From Tamlana crocina (GTDB taxonomy: Bacteria; Bacteroidota; Bacteroidia; Flavobacteriales; Flavobacteriaceae), in NCBI GenBank assembly GCA_040429635.1, contig CP158972.1, forward strand, positions 343,918 through 407,917: DNA of 64,000 bases. Reading direction: 5' to 3'. The translations under genes and the position numbers were made by a program. The notes beneath the pieces are model-generated. The model made no database searches, was not told where the DNA came from, and saw nothing but the letters and a program-made list of their open reading frames with translations. Positions 35,162 to 43,189 of this stretch are shown one piece after another; the first letter of the stretch is position 1; each line of letters starts with the position of its first letter.

Positions 35162-36736
35162 TTATACATAATATTCATTTACCAACTCAATAACACTTTC
35201 TACGGTTGGTACTTTGGCCACTCTTACGTCACTAAAATGCTTTTGGGCCTCTTTTGCTGTGGTGTCGCCAATGCAAAAAGCAATCACTTCTTTGTTGTTT
35301 TTTTGAACAAAGCTTTCCACGGTTGACGGACTGTAAAACATCACGCCTTCAACGGTCTCTTCTACTTTTTGCCCATCGTATTTGGTTTGGTAGGCTTCAA
35401 TTTCATTTACTTTTATGTGGTTTTCCTCTAAAACAGTAGGTAACGTGTCAAGCCTTAAATCGCTACAAAAATAGGTGACTTCGGTGCCTTCAATAAAGTC
35501 GATAAGGTATTTGGCTAAATGTTCAGCGTTTTTTTCGACGTGTGTAACTTTGCCAATTTTCTTTTCAATAAGGCGTTTGGTTCTTCGCCCAACACAATAA
35601 ATGTTTTTGAATTGCAATTCGGTGGCCGAAAAATTGGTCGTCAACGCTTCCACCGCATTTTTACTGGTAATGATAACGTTTTGTATTTCGTTTCTCAGAA
35701 AACGAGGATGGATGCGGTTTAAGCTGATTTTTATAAAATCGGTGCTTTCTGTAACCACCTTTTCATTAAACAGTAAACGTTGGTCTTCGGTAAGTGATTT
35801 GGTAGAAAACACGTTGGTTTTCTTCGTTGCGTTTTTAATGTTGTCCATTAAACGTTTTCCGCCGCGTTCAATCACAAAATCGGCACAGAATTGCGCCATG
35901 TCGTTGTGTTCACCCAGCTTTTTAACTCGGGTCACATCAATGCGTTTCGAGCCATCTTCACTTAGCAATACGCCTTTAAAGTGTACTTCTTCATCTTTAA
36001 TATACGCCAATGCACCAATGGGAGCGGTGCAGCCACCTTCCAATTTGTTTAAAAATTGGCGTTCAATGGTGGTGCAAATTTCGGTTTCCTCGTGGTTGAG
36101 TTCGGCACAGGCATTTTTTACAAATTCATCCTCATCCAAAGCCGTTATCATTATAGCGCCTTGGGCGGGAGCGGGAATCATCCAATCTAGGTTAATTGAT
36201 TCCTCTGGACGAATGCCAATACGGCCAATTCCGGCAGCGGCAAAAATAGCGCCGTTCCATTCGTTGTCCTTTAATTTTTGGAGACGTGAATTAACGTTGC
36301 CTCGCAAATCTACAATGGTATGCGTTGGGAAGCGGTTTAGCCATTGTGCCCTACGGCGTAAACTGCCTGTGGCCACTACGGCTTCTTTGGCGCCTAAAAA
36401 CTCTTCGTTGTGCTTAAAAACCAAAGTATCGTTTACATTACCACGTTTTAAAACAGCCACTTGCACAATGCCTTTTGGGAGCAACGTGGGTACGTCTTTT
36501 AAAGAGTGCACGGCAATATCGATATCGTGGTTTAGCATAGCAATATCGAGGGTACGCGTAAAAATACCCGTAATACCCATTTCGTAGAGGGGCTTATCGA
36601 GAACAATGTCGCCCGTCGATTTTACCGGAACCAATTCGGTTTTGTGTCCTAAATGTTCAAGTTGTTTTTGTACGGTTTTGGCCTGCCACAGTGCTAATTC
36701 ACTATCGCGCGTGCCAATTCTAATGGTTTTAGACAT
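35162..36736 (-). CDS. hemC: HemCD fusion: hydroxymethylbilane synthase and uroporphyrinogen-III synthase
   Basis: The 524-residue protein begins with a complete HemC (~1-305): AVHSLKDVPT, SLRRRAQWLNRFP and the cofactor-attachment loop LEGGCTAPIGA. A second domain (~310-524) has the HemD pattern of two Rossmann-like lobes, with NVIITSKNAVEAL, CVGRRTKRLIEKKI, EAYQTKYDG and VMFYSPSTVESFVQ. One polypeptide would thus polymerise porphobilinogen and close the ring with D-ring inversion. No separate hemD is seen nearby. The start overlaps the end of hemA by 8 bp. Confidence 0.94.
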   Translation of the reverse strand: MSKTIRIGTRDSELALWQAKTVQKQLEHLGHKTELVPVKSTGDIVLDKPLYEMGITGIFTRTLDIAMLNHDIDIAVHSLKDVPTLLPKGIVQVAVLKRGNVNDTLVFKHNEEFLGAKEAVVATGSLRRRAQWLNRFPTHTIVDLRGNVNSRLQKLKDNEWNGAIFAAAGIGRIGIRPEESINLDWMIPAPAQGAIMITALDEDEFVKNACAELNHEETEICTTIERQFLNKLEGGCTAPIGALAYIKDEEVHFKGVLLSEDGSKRIDVTRVKKLGEHNDMAQFCADFVIERGGKRLMDNIKNATKKTNVFSTKSLTEDQRLLFNEKVVTESTDFIKISLNRIHPRFLRNEIQNVIITSKNAVEALTTNFSATELQFKNIYCVGRRTKRLIEKKIGKVTHVEKNAEHLAKYLIDFIEGTEVTYFCSDLRLDTLPTVLEENHIKVNEIEAYQTKYDGQKVEETVEGVMFYSPSTVESFVQKNNKEVIAFCIGDTTAKEAQKHFSDVRVAKVPTVESVIELVNEYYV

Positions 36737-37994
36737 TCGCTTTTGGAGATTCTTCTAACTGAAACACTTTTTTAATAAGTTCGAGGCTGTCGTCCGTCGA
36801 AATATTGTCATCCTTTAGATGATGCGCAAAGTGATTGGTTATTTTTTGAATGATGTTATTGCTGATTAACGCCGCTTGAGCTTCATTGAAATCGGCATTT
36901 TTTCGGCGTTGGGTATCTAATTCTGCAGCTGCAAAATCAGAGAGCTTATGTTTTAAGGCTTTAATGGTTGGGGCGAATTTGCGGGTTTCCAACCAACTGT
37001 TGAATTCAGTTTTTACCTCTTCAATAATGGCTTCTGCCGAAGGGATATGCTGTTTTCTGGCTTCTAAGGTTTCATCGGTAATTTTAGAAAGATAATCCAA
37101 ATGTATCAACTGCACATTGTGCAATTCCTTAACATTACTGTCCACATTTTTGGGGATGGACAAATCTAAAATCAATAATGGTTTTTTAGACTGAATTAAA
37201 TGTTTGTCGATAGTTGGGCGCTGTGCACCAGTAGCGACAATAAGGATATCCGATTGGTTGATTTCTTCCTGCAAATTGGCATAATCCTTAACCACTAAAT
37301 TGAACTTTCCGCCAATTCTTTCCGCTTTATCCTTGGTGCGGTTAATTAGGGTGATATGCTCATTTTTGGTGTGTTTCACCAAATTTTCGCAAGTGTTTCG
37401 TCCAATTTTTCCTGTTCCGAAAAGTAAAATGTTTTTGTTGGCAACATCTTCAACCGAGTTGAGAATATATTGCACCGATGCAAATGATACCGAAGTGGCG
37501 CCAGAAGAAATATCGGTTTCGGTTTTTATGCGCTTGCTTGCTTGTATTACGGCGTTTACCAAACGTTCGGTAAAGTGGTTCAGTAAACCGTGCTTGCGCG
37601 ATAACTTGGCGCTGGTTTTTAATTGACTTATGATTTCAAAATCACCCAAAATTTGGCTGTCCAACCCAGAACCTACACGAAACATGTGGGTAATAGCCTC
37701 TTTGTTTTTGTAAACGTACGCTACTTTCTGGAATTCGTCAACCGTACCATTGGTGTTGTCGCAAAGCAATTGTATAAGTTGAAAAGGATGCTGTGCAAAA
37801 CCATAAATCTCGGTACGGTTACAGGTAGAAGTAACCACCAAGCTTTCAATGTTGTTTTCTTTTGCTTGGGCAAGAAGAGCTTGTTTGGAGTCATCATCTA
37901 AACTAAAACGCCCACGAATATCGGCGTCGGCCTTTTTGTAACTTAAGCCAATGGCGTAAAAATAATGACTACGTGAAATATTGTACTTCTGCAT
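36729..37994 (-). CDS. hemA: glutamyl-tRNA reductase
   Basis: The 421-residue enzyme reduces glutamyl-tRNA to glutamate-1-semialdehyde, the first step of C5 heme synthesis. The catalytic cysteine is in VTSTCNRTEIYGF near residue 50, and the NADPH site is LFGTGKIGRNTCENL. The longest frame begins at a TTG at 38018, but that lies inside the -7 promoter box; ATG at 37994 before QKYNISRS is taken as the start. Confidence 0.95.
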   Translation of the reverse strand: MQKYNISRSHYFYAIGLSYKKADADIRGRFSLDDDSKQALLAQAKENNIESLVVTSTCNRTEIYGFAQHPFQLIQLLCDNTNGTVDEFQKVAYVYKNKEAITHMFRVGSGLDSQILGDFEIISQLKTSAKLSRKHGLLNHFTERLVNAVIQASKRIKTETDISSGATSVSFASVQYILNSVEDVANKNILLFGTGKIGRNTCENLVKHTKNEHITLINRTKDKAERIGGKFNLVVKDYANLQEEINQSDILIVATGAQRPTIDKHLIQSKKPLLILDLSIPKNVDSNVKELHNVQLIHLDYLSKITDETLEARKQHIPSAEAIIEEVKTEFNSWLETRKFAPTIKALKHKLSDFAAAELDTQRRKNADFNEAQAALISNNIIQKITNHFAHHLKDDNISTDDSLELIKKVFQLEESPKANV

Positions 37995-38014
37995 GCTAAT
38001 ACCTGAAATGTGGA

Positions 38015-38023
38015 GCAAAAATA
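38015..38023 (-). promoter_or_regulatory. -7 promoter box of the hemA operon
   Basis: On the minus strand this reads TATTTTTGC, a perfect TAnnTTTGC match. It predicts a leader of only ~13 nt to the ATG at 37994 and helps exclude the upstream TTG start. Confidence 0.55.
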
Positions 38024-38117
38024 GGATGTCGAATTTGAAAAAAATAACGCTAAGAGAACTTTTAATATCGTTTGTGGTTTTTTCAGGGTGTTTTTTCGTA
38101 AAACCTGATAAATGTCA

Positions 38118-38125
38118 TATTTTTG
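38118..38125 (+). promoter_or_regulatory. -7 promoter box of the AraC regulator gene
   Basis: TATTTTTG fits the consensus and lies about 57 bp before the start codon. The divergent hemA box is ~100 bp away, so both genes share one control region. Confidence 0.5.
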
Positions 38126-38182
38126 TAGTGTATTAGGCTGGTTTTAAGCGTTTAGTTTAGAATCAGTCTAAATAAAACAACT

Positions 38183-39082
38183 ATGAATAAAGAAATCAAA
38201 CCAGGAAAAAGTATCGCCAAAAGTTCTTTTGAAGAAACCAGAATAGAAGATGGCTTTATGGTTTTGGCGTTTAAGAACGAGGCGAGTGAAGTGCAAAACC
38301 TTGCAAAAGAAATAGATAGCGATTATATACAATTTCATTTCTGTGTGAAGGGTTCTGGACAGTTCGTTTTCAATGAAGGGCGTTACCGATTGAATATTCT
38401 CGAAGAAAACTCGTTGCTGCTGTACAATCCGCAGCGCGATTTGCCTATCGATTTAGAGATTAATCCGCATTCATGGATGGTTTCCATTTTGATTTCTATT
38501 AAAAAATTCCATGGGTTGTTTTCGCAAGAGGCTGATTATATCACGTTTTTAAGTGAAGACAACCGTCACAAAAAATATTATAAAGATGGGGTTATTTCAC
38601 CATCCATGGCTATTGTGCTCAATCAGATTATCAACTATAACCTTAATACATCCATAAAACCGTTGTATTTTAAGGGCAAGGCCTACGAGTTGCTGAGCCT
38701 GTATTTTAACAGGAGCGAAGATGCCGATGTCGAGCAGTGCCCGTTTTTGGTGGATGAAACCAACGTGATAAAAATAAGAAAGGCGAAAGATATTATCGTT
38801 TCACGCATGGCCGAGCCGCCAAGTTTGCAAGAGTTGGCCGATGAAATTGGCCTGAGCCTTAAAAAACTGAAAGAAGGCTTTAAACAGATTTATGGCGATT
38901 CAGTTTTTAGTTTTTTATTCGACTATAAAATGGAAGTGGCACGAAAACTATTGGAGTCGGGCGAAAATAATGTGAACGAAGTAGGGCATAAGGTGGGTTA
39001 CAGTACATCCAGCCATTTTATTTCGGCCTTTAAAAAGAAATACGGCACCACGCCAAAAAAATATATCATGTCTTTAAATTAG
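38183..39082 (+). CDS. AraC-family transcriptional regulator
   Basis: The 299-residue protein has a cupin-like N-terminal sensing region (~30-140, with IQFHFCVKGSGQFVFNEG) and a C-terminal double helix-turn-helix (~205-298, with SLQELADEIGLSLKKLKEGFKQIYG and EVGHKVGYSTSSHFISAFKKKYGTTP). It is divergent from hemA and upstream of hemH, so regulation of the heme genes is a reasonable guess. The signal it binds is not known. Confidence 0.88.
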   Translation: MNKEIKPGKSIAKSSFEETRIEDGFMVLAFKNEASEVQNLAKEIDSDYIQFHFCVKGSGQFVFNEGRYRLNILEENSLLLYNPQRDLPIDLEINPHSWMVSILISIKKFHGLFSQEADYITFLSEDNRHKKYYKDGVISPSMAIVLNQIINYNLNTSIKPLYFKGKAYELLSLYFNRSEDADVEQCPFLVDETNVIKIRKAKDIIVSRMAEPPSLQELADEIGLSLKKLKEGFKQIYGDSVFSFLFDYKMEVARKLLESGENNVNEVGHKVGYSTSSHFISAFKKKYGTTPKKYIMSLN

Positions 39083-39090
39083 AACATTTT

Positions 39091-39267
39091 ATGCTTATGA
39101 AATATTTAAGTCCAGAAATAGAAGCTTTATCCAAGCAATATGGAGACCAAAATACCAAGTCGTTGGCGCGTACCAATGTGTCTTGTGGTATATTTCAAGA
39201 TTGCGATTATAATGAAGATCGGCCAAAGCTCTATCATCAGCAAAAAGCGCTTAGTAAAAGCAAATAA
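39091..39267 (+). CDS. 58-aa conserved-looking small protein
   Basis: The ATG lies 8 bp after the AraC gene stop; a second in-frame ATG follows two codons later. The 58 residues begin MLMKYLSPEIEALSKQYGD and contain two cysteines (SCGIFQDC) and a basic end. Codon use is like its neighbours and it fills an otherwise empty gap before the ThuA gene, so a real gene is likely. No function or family is recognised. Confidence 0.6.
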   Translation: MLMKYLSPEIEALSKQYGDQNTKSLARTNVSCGIFQDCDYNEDRPKLYHQQKALSKSK

Positions 39268-39321
39268 TCAATTTCAATAATCCAACGATAGAATAATATT
39301 TTGAAACATGCATTCAAATCA

Positions 39322-40026
39322 ATGAAAACCATTTTATTTTTGCTTTTAAGCGTAATGGTTTTGTCGTGTAAAGCGCCCGAGAGTGTTTTGGTGTTTTCAA
39401 AAACAGAAGGGTTCAGACACAAATCGATTGAGACAGGGGTGGAGGTCATTCGGCAATTAGGAAAAGAAAATAAATTTAAGGTTACGCATACCGAAGATTC
39501 GAATGTGTTTTCAAATGAAGGTTTAAAAGATTTCGATGCCATTGTTTTTTTGAGTACCACGGGTAATGTGTTTAGCGCCGCTCAGGAGCAGGCTTTCAAA
39601 ACCTATATAAATAACGGCGGAAGCTTTATGGGTGTGCATTCTGCTACTAATACAGAATACAATTGGCCTTGGTATGGTAAGCTGGTGGGAGCTTATTTTC
39701 TAGACCACCCCAAGCATTGTGAAGCCCACGTTCATGTTGAGGATGCTGCACATCAGTCTACAAAACATTTAAAAAGTCCGTGGGTGCTTTATGACGAGTG
39801 GTACAATTACAGAGATATGAGCCCCGATTTAAAAGTGCTGTTAACAGTAGATGAGTCGAGTTACGTAGGCGGTAAGCATGGCGATTATCATCCCATTGCT
39901 TGGTATGGGGAGTATGATGGCGGGCGCATGTTTTACACGGGATTGGGCCATACTATTGAAATATATTCCAATCCGGAATTTAAACAGCATGTATTGGGTG
40001 GTATTTTTTATTGCTTAAAGAGATAG
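39322..40026 (+). CDS. ThuA-like domain lipoprotein
   Basis: The protein has 234 residues from ATG at 39322, which starts MKTILFLLLSVMVLSC with its lipobox cysteine near residue 16; a TTG seven codons upstream is less likely. The ThuA fold is shown by KTEGFRHKSIETGV, FLSTTGNVFSAAQEQAF and GGSFMGVHSATNTEYNWPWY. ThuA is a glutamine-amidotransferase-like family linked to trehalose or carbohydrate use; the precise role is unknown. Its place between an AraC gene and hemH is unexplained. Confidence 0.87.
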   Translation: MKTILFLLLSVMVLSCKAPESVLVFSKTEGFRHKSIETGVEVIRQLGKENKFKVTHTEDSNVFSNEGLKDFDAIVFLSTTGNVFSAAQEQAFKTYINNGGSFMGVHSATNTEYNWPWYGKLVGAYFLDHPKHCEAHVHVEDAAHQSTKHLKSPWVLYDEWYNYRDMSPDLKVLLTVDESSYVGGKHGDYHPIAWYGEYDGGRMFYTGLGHTIEIYSNPEFKQHVLGGIFYCLKR

Positions 40027-40105
40027 ATAAAATACAGGCCTTTGAGGTTTTGCTTCTGCCGAGTATAGTCAAAGTAAAAACCTGAAAGATCTAAAAAAAT
40101 AGAAT

Positions 40106-41140
40106 ATGGAAAAAGGAATTTTACTGGTCAATTTGGGGTCGCCCGATAGCCCTACGCCCAAAGATGTTAAAAAATATTTGGGCGAATTTTTAATGGACGA
40201 AAGGGTAATTGATATTCCGCTCGTGGCGCGCACGGCTTTGGTTAAAGGCATTATTTTAAAAACCCGCCCCAAGCAATCGGCAGCGGCATACCAAAAAATT
40301 TGGTGGGAGGAAGGGTCGCCACTTATCGTTATTTCAGAAAGGCTCCAAAATAAAATACAAAAACAGGTAGAGGTACCTGTGGCTTTGGCCATGCGCTATG
40401 GTAGCATGACCATTAAAAATGGGCTTCAGGAATTGGTCGATAAAGGTGTGGAAGAGGTTCTGTTGTTTCCATTATACCCACAGTTTGCGATGGCAACCAC
40501 TGAAACCATTACGGTTTTGGCCGAGGAGCTTCGTCAAAAGCATTTTCCGCAGTTAAAAATAGAATCGGTGCCGGCATTCTACAATAAGCCCGATTATATT
40601 GAGGTGCTGTCGGATTCCATAAAACGTCATTTGGAAGGCAAGAAGTACGAGCATTTACTGTTTTCATACCATGGTGTTCCCGAACGGCACATCAGAAAAA
40701 GTGACGTGACCAAATCGCATTGTAAAATCGACGGCAGTTGCTGCGTAACACCAAGCAAGGCACACGAATTTTGTTATCGCCACCAATGTTTGGAAGTAAC
40801 TCGCTTGGTGGCCGAAAGGCTTCAGTTGGAGGAAGGGACATACTCCACCTCATTCCAGTCGCGTTTAGGCTTTGATCCATGGTTGCTGCCCTATACCGAC
40901 CGAACCATTGAGCGATTGGGAAAACAAGGCGTGAAAAATATGGCTATTGTAACTCCGGCATTTGTGAGCGATTGTTTGGAAACTTTGGAAGAGATCGCTA
41001 TGGAAGGTCAGGAAATTTTCCATGAAGTGGGCGGAAAGGCATACACCACCGTGCCCTGTTTAAATGACGATAAAGCCTTTGTGGATTTACTCTCTAAGTG
41101 GATTAACGAATGGGCTACAACCGATATTGAGGTGGGTTAA
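40106..41140 (+). CDS. hemH: ferrochelatase
   Basis: The 344-residue enzyme inserts ferrous iron into protoporphyrin IX. The active-site histidine is in LLFSYHGVPERHIRKSD near residue 180, and QSRLGFDPWLLPYTD is the second signature. Between them are five clustered cysteines (HCKIDGSCC, FCYRHQC) that could hold an iron-sulfur cluster as in some bacterial ferrochelatases. Its stop overlaps the MATE gene start by one base. Confidence 0.96.
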   Translation: MEKGILLVNLGSPDSPTPKDVKKYLGEFLMDERVIDIPLVARTALVKGIILKTRPKQSAAAYQKIWWEEGSPLIVISERLQNKIQKQVEVPVALAMRYGSMTIKNGLQELVDKGVEEVLLFPLYPQFAMATTETITVLAEELRQKHFPQLKIESVPAFYNKPDYIEVLSDSIKRHLEGKKYEHLLFSYHGVPERHIRKSDVTKSHCKIDGSCCVTPSKAHEFCYRHQCLEVTRLVAERLQLEEGTYSTSFQSRLGFDPWLLPYTDRTIERLGKQGVKNMAIVTPAFVSDCLETLEEIAMEGQEIFHEVGGKAYTTVPCLNDDKAFVDLLSKWINEWATTDIEVG

Positions 41141-42510
41141 TGGCAAAAATTTCGTCACAAGATTTAGGAACAGAGCCTATAGGCAAATTACTAATAAAAC
41201 AAGCGGTTCCGGCGTCTATTGGTATTTTGGTGATGTCGCTTAATATCTTGGTCGATACTATTTTTGTGGGTAACTGGATTGGTGCTGTGGCCATTGCGGC
41301 TATTAACGTCGTGCTCCCCGTGTCGTTTTTTATTGCGGCCTTGGGTATGAGTATTGGTGTGGGCGGGTCGTCCATAATATCTCGGGCACTTGGTGCTGAA
41401 AATAAAGGAAAAGCACTCAAAACCTTCGGAAACCAAATAACGCTCACTTTATTGTTGACTGTAACGATGGTTATTGTGGGGTTGTGGTTTGTTGAAGGCA
41501 TTATTCCGGCTTTTGGTGGTAAAGGGGCTATTTTAGAGCCTGCAAAAATCTATTACACCATAGTGCTCTACGGCGTACCGTTTCTGGCGTTAAGCATGAT
41601 GGGGAACACCGTAATTCGTGCGGAAGGCAAACCCAAATTTGCCATGTATGCTATGGTAATTCCGTCGGTGTCAAACTTGCTGCTCGATTACCTTTTTATA
41701 AATGTTTTTGATTGGGGCATGCACGGTGCTGCATGGGCTACAACGGGCTCGTATTTGTTATGTTTTGCGTTTATTTTTTGGTTCTTTCTGTCTAAACATT
41801 CCGAATTAAAAATCAATTTTTCGCATTTTGGGCTGGACAGACCTATCGTAAAGGAAATAAGTTCGTTGGGTTTTGTAACCTTGGCAAGACAAGCCGTGGT
41901 GAGTATCACTTATCTGTTTATGAATAATATTCTGTTCAATTTGGGCGGAGAGACCTCGGTAACGGCCTATGCTATTGTAGGACGCATGCTTATGTTTGCG
42001 TTGTTTCCGGTTTATGGCATCACCCAAGGGTTTTTGCCCATTGCGGGTTTCAATTATGGTGCTTTGAAATACAACCGGGTAAGGCAAACTATAAATACCG
42101 CGATTAAATATGCCGCTGGATTGGCTACGATAATATTTATCTTGCTTATGGTTTTTCCTGAAGCCATTACCAAACTGTTTACCGATGACGCCGAAGTGAT
42201 TAAAGAAACGCCGCCAGCAATGCGTTGGGTGTTTGCCGCAACGCCCATTATTGCTTGGCAACTTATCGGAGCGGCTTATTTTCAGGCCATTGGAAAGGCC
42301 AAACAAGCCTTGTTGCTTACCTTGTGCCGGCAAGGATTTTTCTTTATCCCACTCATTTTAATATTACCTTTGTTTTATGGAGAACTTGGTGTGTGGGTGT
42401 CTTTCCCTGTTTCCGATGTTTTGGCCACTATAGTTACCGGTTACTTTTTAAATCGCGAAATTATCAAGAATTTAAAGCCTAAAAATAACGCTTCAGCAAT
42501 AAACCAATAG
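41140..42510 (+). CDS. MATE-family efflux transporter
   Basis: The 456-residue protein has twelve transmembrane segments in two homologous halves. Signatures include SLNILVDTIFVGNWIGAVAIAA near the start, and GNTVIRAEGKPKFAMYAMVIPSVSNLLLDY. MATE proteins expel cationic drugs or metabolites by sodium or proton exchange. It is translationally coupled to hemH (TAATG) and followed 2 bp later by hemJ, which suggests a heme-related or porphyrin export role; this is inference from position. Confidence 0.9.
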   Translation: MAKISSQDLGTEPIGKLLIKQAVPASIGILVMSLNILVDTIFVGNWIGAVAIAAINVVLPVSFFIAALGMSIGVGGSSIISRALGAENKGKALKTFGNQITLTLLLTVTMVIVGLWFVEGIIPAFGGKGAILEPAKIYYTIVLYGVPFLALSMMGNTVIRAEGKPKFAMYAMVIPSVSNLLLDYLFINVFDWGMHGAAWATTGSYLLCFAFIFWFFLSKHSELKINFSHFGLDRPIVKEISSLGFVTLARQAVVSITYLFMNNILFNLGGETSVTAYAIVGRMLMFALFPVYGITQGFLPIAGFNYGALKYNRVRQTINTAIKYAAGLATIIFILLMVFPEAITKLFTDDAEVIKETPPAMRWVFAATPIIAWQLIGAAYFQAIGKAKQALLLTLCRQGFFFIPLILILPLFYGELGVWVSFPVSDVLATIVTGYFLNREIIKNLKPKNNASAINQ

Positions 42511-42512
42511 TT

Positions 42513-43061
42513 ATGGAATATTACGCTTACATCAAATCCTTCCATCTCATTTTTGTAATCACCTGGTTTGCCGGTTTGTTTTACATTCCGCGTTTATTTG
42601 TTTATCAAATTGAAGCCTTCCATAAACCTTCCCCCGAAAAGGAAATATTGGGGAAGCAGCTAAAATTAATGGCCAAACGGTTGTGGTATATCATAACTTG
42701 GCCATCAGCCATTTTAGCGACTGTTTTTGCTATTTGGTTACTCATTTTACAGCCGTATTGGCTGCAGCAAGGTTGGATGCACGTAAAGTTGGCTTTTGTG
42801 GTTCTGCTCATTGTTTACCATTTAAAAACCCATCAATATTTTAAACAATTGCAAAACGATGTGGTTAAAAAATCTTCCAGTTTTATGCGCATCTGGAACG
42901 AAGGAGCAACCTTTATCCTGTTTGCTGTGGTATTTCTGGTGGTGTTGAAAAGTGCTATTAACTGGGTTTGGGGCATTGTGGGCATCTTCGTTTTGTGTAT
43001 TCTTATTATGCTCGGTTTTAAAATTTATAAAAACATTCGGGAAAAAAATCCGGAGGCTTAA
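42513..43061 (+). CDS. hemJ: protoporphyrinogen IX oxidase, HemJ type
   Basis: The 182-residue protein has four to five transmembrane helices. Its N-terminus YIKSFHLIFVITWFAGLFYIPRLFVYQ carries the conserved histidine of HemJ/UPF0093, and LWYIITWPSAI is a second motif. HemJ oxidises protoporphyrinogen IX, filling the step between hemF and hemH. No hemG or hemY appears in the window. Confidence 0.92.
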   Translation: MEYYAYIKSFHLIFVITWFAGLFYIPRLFVYQIEAFHKPSPEKEILGKQLKLMAKRLWYIITWPSAILATVFAIWLLILQPYWLQQGWMHVKLAFVVLLIVYHLKTHQYFKQLQNDVVKKSSSFMRIWNEGATFILFAVVFLVVLKSAINWVWGIVGIFVLCILIMLGFKIYKNIREKNPEA

Positions 43062-43189
43062 AACCAATCTGAAATCACAAAAACCAAATTCTAAAGCGAT
43101 AATAATTGGGGTTTGGAATTTTACTATTTTGAGATTTAATACAAGCTGTTTGGTTCGATTATTGCTATATTTAGGCTTTATTGTTCCGA

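Noticed and set aside
35601-36587. 328-codon open frame on the plus strand
   Set aside because: It lies wholly antisense to the well-supported HemCD gene and its translation has no recognisable motif; it is a shadow of that gene.
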